NCBI RefSeq assembly: GCF_036885605.1
Contig: NZ_CP142523.1
Coordinates: 3,348,001 to 3,412,000 of the forward strand
DNA: 64,000 nt
Source of the DNA: Janthinobacterium sp. TB1-E2
GTDB taxonomy: Bacteria; Pseudomonadota; Gammaproteobacteria; Burkholderiales; Burkholderiaceae_D
Reading direction: 5' to 3'
Each line of letters starts with the position of its first letter. Position 1 is the first letter of the stretch. This document shows, piece after piece, positions 61,881-64,000 of the stretch. The notes below the pieces were generated by a model, which did not search any database, was not told where the DNA came from, and saw only the letters and a program-made list of their open reading frames with translations. Both the position numbers and the translations under genes were made by a program.

Positions 61881-63169
61881 GGCTGCTCCACGATGGCGGT
61901 CCGGGGCCTGGCCTGGCGCGAAGTAGAGGTGAGCGTGGGCACCTGCCGCTCGACGATGATGCGCGTGGCGATCAGGGCGGCCATCAGGTAATACGGCATG
62001 TCGAAGTACAGCAGGCTGAGGAAGGCGCCGCCCACGGCAAAGCCGATCAGGCTGGCCTGGCTCATGGTGGCCAGGCCGTGCGCCCAGCGCAATTCTGGCT
62101 TGCCCCGCGTGCGGCGGATGATGGCGGCGGCCGTGCGCCAGGTGGCGATGCCCAGCGCCAGGTAAATCAGCAAGCCGACAAAGCCGTGTTCGCCCAGTGC
62201 CTGGAAATAGATGCTGTGCGCCGCATGCACGTCCATGGGGTTGGGCGCATAGCGGGCAAAGATGGCCGCGTCGGAGACGTCGAAGCCGCCGCCGGGAAAA
62301 CGGTCGCGTGCCAAATTCCAGGCCATGCGCCAGGCATTCAGGCGGCCCATGGCGGAGACATCGTCCTGATAGGTGTTGATGGTGTCCATGCGTTCGGCCC
62401 AGCGCTCGGGCATGAAGGCCAGCAGCAGCGGCGCGACGGCGCCGAGCAGCGCGCCCAGCACCATCTTGCGGTCGCTTTTCAGCCACATGAACAGGCCCAT
62501 GGCGGCAATGGCCAGCAGCCCGCCGCGCGAATACGAGCCCAGCGCCGCCAGGGCCGACAACAGCATCGCCGCGGACAAGCCGTGGCGCACCCAGCGTTTA
62601 TCCGTGTTTTGCTGCAGATAATACATGAGGGGGATGGTGATGATCAGGGCCAGGGCCAGCGCATTGTTATCCCCGATAAACGTTTCTTCCGGCCCCCATA
62701 CCCGGTCCGTGCCGCCGCTGCGGATGGTGAAGATGCCGCCTTTCACGCCGTAATAGCCGATCGACCCCACCAGCACCCAGATCAGGCGCACGATGTCGCG
62801 CCGTGTGCGTATCACCATCATGATGACAAAGCTCATCAGCATGATCTTCATCACCTTGTTCCACTGCACCCATGACGATTCCGGAATCAGGGCGAACGGG
62901 GCCGTGACATTCATCCACATGACGAACAGCAGCAGCAGCACGCTGACGGGCGTGAGCGGCAGGTTTTTCGGCTCGCGCGTCATGACGAGGCTGATCAGGG
63001 TGGCGATGGCGATGATGAAGGCGAACGGCATGTGGGTGGCAAAGCCCCAGCCCTGCGTGTGCGGGTTCATCACGCTGACCCAGACCCACATCAGGCCGCC
63101 GGTGGCCGGTGTCTTCAGGATGAAGGGCAGCGAGCCCAGGATGATGATGGTAATCAGTATGTCGCGCAT
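61877..63169 (-). CDS. Putative O-glycosylation ligase, exosortase-A system
   Basis: 430 residues, ten to twelve membrane helices. Wzy/WaaL/PglL-type ligase: the N-terminal MRDILITIIILGSLPFILKT and GLMWVWVSVMNPHTQGWGFA match the exosortase-A-associated O-glycosylation ligase. The large periplasmic loop contains RDRFPGGGFDVSDAAIFARY and HAAHSIYFQALGEHGFVGLL with the conserved His. It probably joins a lipid-linked glycan to a protein or to EPS at the periplasmic face. ATG 63169, AGGAG 11 bases upstream. Confidence 0.92.
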   Translation of the reverse strand: MRDILITIIILGSLPFILKTPATGGLMWVWVSVMNPHTQGWGFATHMPFAFIIAIATLISLVMTREPKNLPLTPVSVLLLLFVMWMNVTAPFALIPESSWVQWNKVMKIMLMSFVIMMVIRTRRDIVRLIWVLVGSIGYYGVKGGIFTIRSGGTDRVWGPEETFIGDNNALALALIITIPLMYYLQQNTDKRWVRHGLSAAMLLSALAALGSYSRGGLLAIAAMGLFMWLKSDRKMVLGALLGAVAPLLLAFMPERWAERMDTINTYQDDVSAMGRLNAWRMAWNLARDRFPGGGFDVSDAAIFARYAPNPMDVHAAHSIYFQALGEHGFVGLLIYLALGIATWRTAAAIIRRTRGKPELRWAHGLATMSQASLIGFAVGGAFLSLLYFDMPYYLMAALIATRIIVERQVPTLTSTSRQARPRTAIVEQP

Positions 63170-63301
63170 GAAGGGAGACGCTCCTGGTTGTGCCCGGGTT
63201 GGCAAGGTATTGATGCCTGTCAACGGGCTGGCGGGCAGGCTCAGTACACTGGATCAACACTGCTTGAGTACATAGTTTTGTCATGGTAAGACCAAGGAGG
63301 C

Positions 63302-64000
63302 ATGTCCTTGTTGACCGTTCTCATGGCGACCTACAATGGCGCCGGCACCTTGCCCCAGGTATTGCGCGCCTACATGGAGTTGCGAGCCCCCGTGGGCGGC
63401 TGGCGCCTGATCATCGCCGACAATGGCAGCACGGACGCCACGGCCCAGGTGATCGCCGCCTTCCGCGGCCGCTTGCCCTTGCGTTCCGTCTACGTGGCGC
63501 GGCGCGGCCGCAGTCCCGCCCTGAACGGGGCTGTCGAACACGCCTTGCGTTCAAGCGGCGATGGCGGCGAGCTGTTCGTGTTTGGCGATGACGACGCCAT
63601 GCCCGCATCGGACTGGCTGTGCCGCTTGCAGGACAGCGCGCGCGCTCACCCCGGCTACGCCCTGTTCGGCGGCGCCATCGTGCCCGCCTGGCGCGAGCAA
63701 CCGGCGGAATGGCTGCTGCGCCTGACCCCCGTTGGCCTGACGTGGGGCATCACCAGCCCCGATTTGCGCGACGCGCCCATCTATCCGGGCCTGGTCTGGG
63801 GCGCCAACATGGCGATACGCCGCCGCATCTTCGAGGCGGGCGCCCGCTATGATGAAAGCATCGGCCCGCAAGGCGCCAACTACGCCATGGGCAGCGAAAC
63901 CCGGCTCAACCTGGAGATGCATGCGGCCGGCAATCCTTCCTGGTTTTGTCCGCAAGCGAAAGTGGCGCACATCATCCGCGCTCAACAAGTACAGCGCGCC
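63302..64000 (+). CDS. Glycosyltransferase family 2 (3' end outside window)
   Basis: The first 233 codons of a GT-A glycosyltransferase. N-terminal LLTVLMATYNGAGTLPQVLR, nucleotide site LIIADNGSTDAT, the metal motif VFGDDDAMPASDWLCRLQ and an acceptor-region WGANMAIRRRIFEAGARYDE. AAGGAGG lies six bases before ATG 63302. It adds a sugar during EPS or glycan assembly in the exosortase-A cluster, which evidently continues past the window. Confidence 0.9.
   Translation, partial: MSLLTVLMATYNGAGTLPQVLRAYMELRAPVGGWRLIIADNGSTDATAQVIAAFRGRLPLRSVYVARRGRSPALNGAVEHALRSSGDGGELFVFGDDDAMPASDWLCRLQDSARAHPGYALFGGAIVPAWREQPAEWLLRLTPVGLTWGITSPDLRDAPIYPGLVWGANMAIRRRIFEAGARYDESIGPQGANYAMGSETRLNLEMHAAGNPSWFCPQAKVAHIIRAQQVQRA

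Noticed and set aside
61745-62875. 376-codon forward frame over the O-ligase gene
   Set aside because: Shadow with His/Gln/Arg-rich composition; the reverse strand has membrane helices and family motifs.

Overview
The window reads as a GC-rich chromosomal segment of a Burkholderiales bacterium, most likely family Oxalobacteraceae (Janthinobacterium/Massilia type). The evidence is the exosortase-A (PEP-CTERM) gene set, the long single-chain PurL, the ferredoxin and NadB types, and two copies of a GGGGTCAGACCC-type intergenic palindrome. This assignment is inference from gene content; no 16S gene or tRNA was seen.

Layout. 1-6.2 kb: a cut response regulator, a membrane diguanylate cyclase and purL. 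6.2-8.1 kb: an AT-rich DUF4062 gene, foreign in composition, beside a decayed amj-like flippase pseudogene. 8.3-11.9 kb: terB, a lipoprotein, two paralogous small secreted proteins, an unknown gene and a LuxR-type regulator. 12.1-18.6 kb: a five-gene operon of vWA protein, PP2C phosphatase, kinase with a membrane-spanning architecture, and two paralogous exported MORN-repeat proteins. This is a TerY-P-type phosphorylation triad with an unusual envelope-facing extension and is the best candidate for an undescribed system. 18.7-25.4 kb: nadB, then epsB-prsK-prsR, the sugar transferase and two-component regulators of the PEP-CTERM/EPS system. 25.4-28.6 kb: hemerythrin, a membrane protein and a 24-residue membrane peptide; a DUF1439 lipoprotein; and an orphan gene behind twin palindromic operators. 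28.7-35.6 kb: M13 peptidase, 2Fe-2S ferredoxin, an LpxO-like hydroxylase, a thioesterase, a chemoreceptor and a CPBP-like protein. 35.6-40 kb: an MFS exporter divergent from LysR plus a DUF6000-like gene, and a serine hydrolase. 40.3-48.3 kb: an RTX protein built from three ~310-residue modules with its own HlyB/HlyD/TolC type I secretion system. 48.3-51.4 kb: a VOC protein, purT and two unknown genes.

51.3-64 kb: the second exosortase-A locus. One leftward operon encodes GNAT, acyl carrier protein, hydrolases 2 and 1, glycosyltransferase and TPR protein. A rightward operon encodes acyl-CoA ligase, PLP decarboxylase and an asparagine-synthase-like protein. A leftward pair encodes the O-glycosylation ligase and a polysaccharide deacetylase, and a rightward glycosyltransferase 2 gene is cut by the window end. 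These genes probably build or attach a glycan/EPS component for exosortase-sorted proteins under PrsK/PrsR control. The exosortase and any PEP-CTERM substrate are not in the window.
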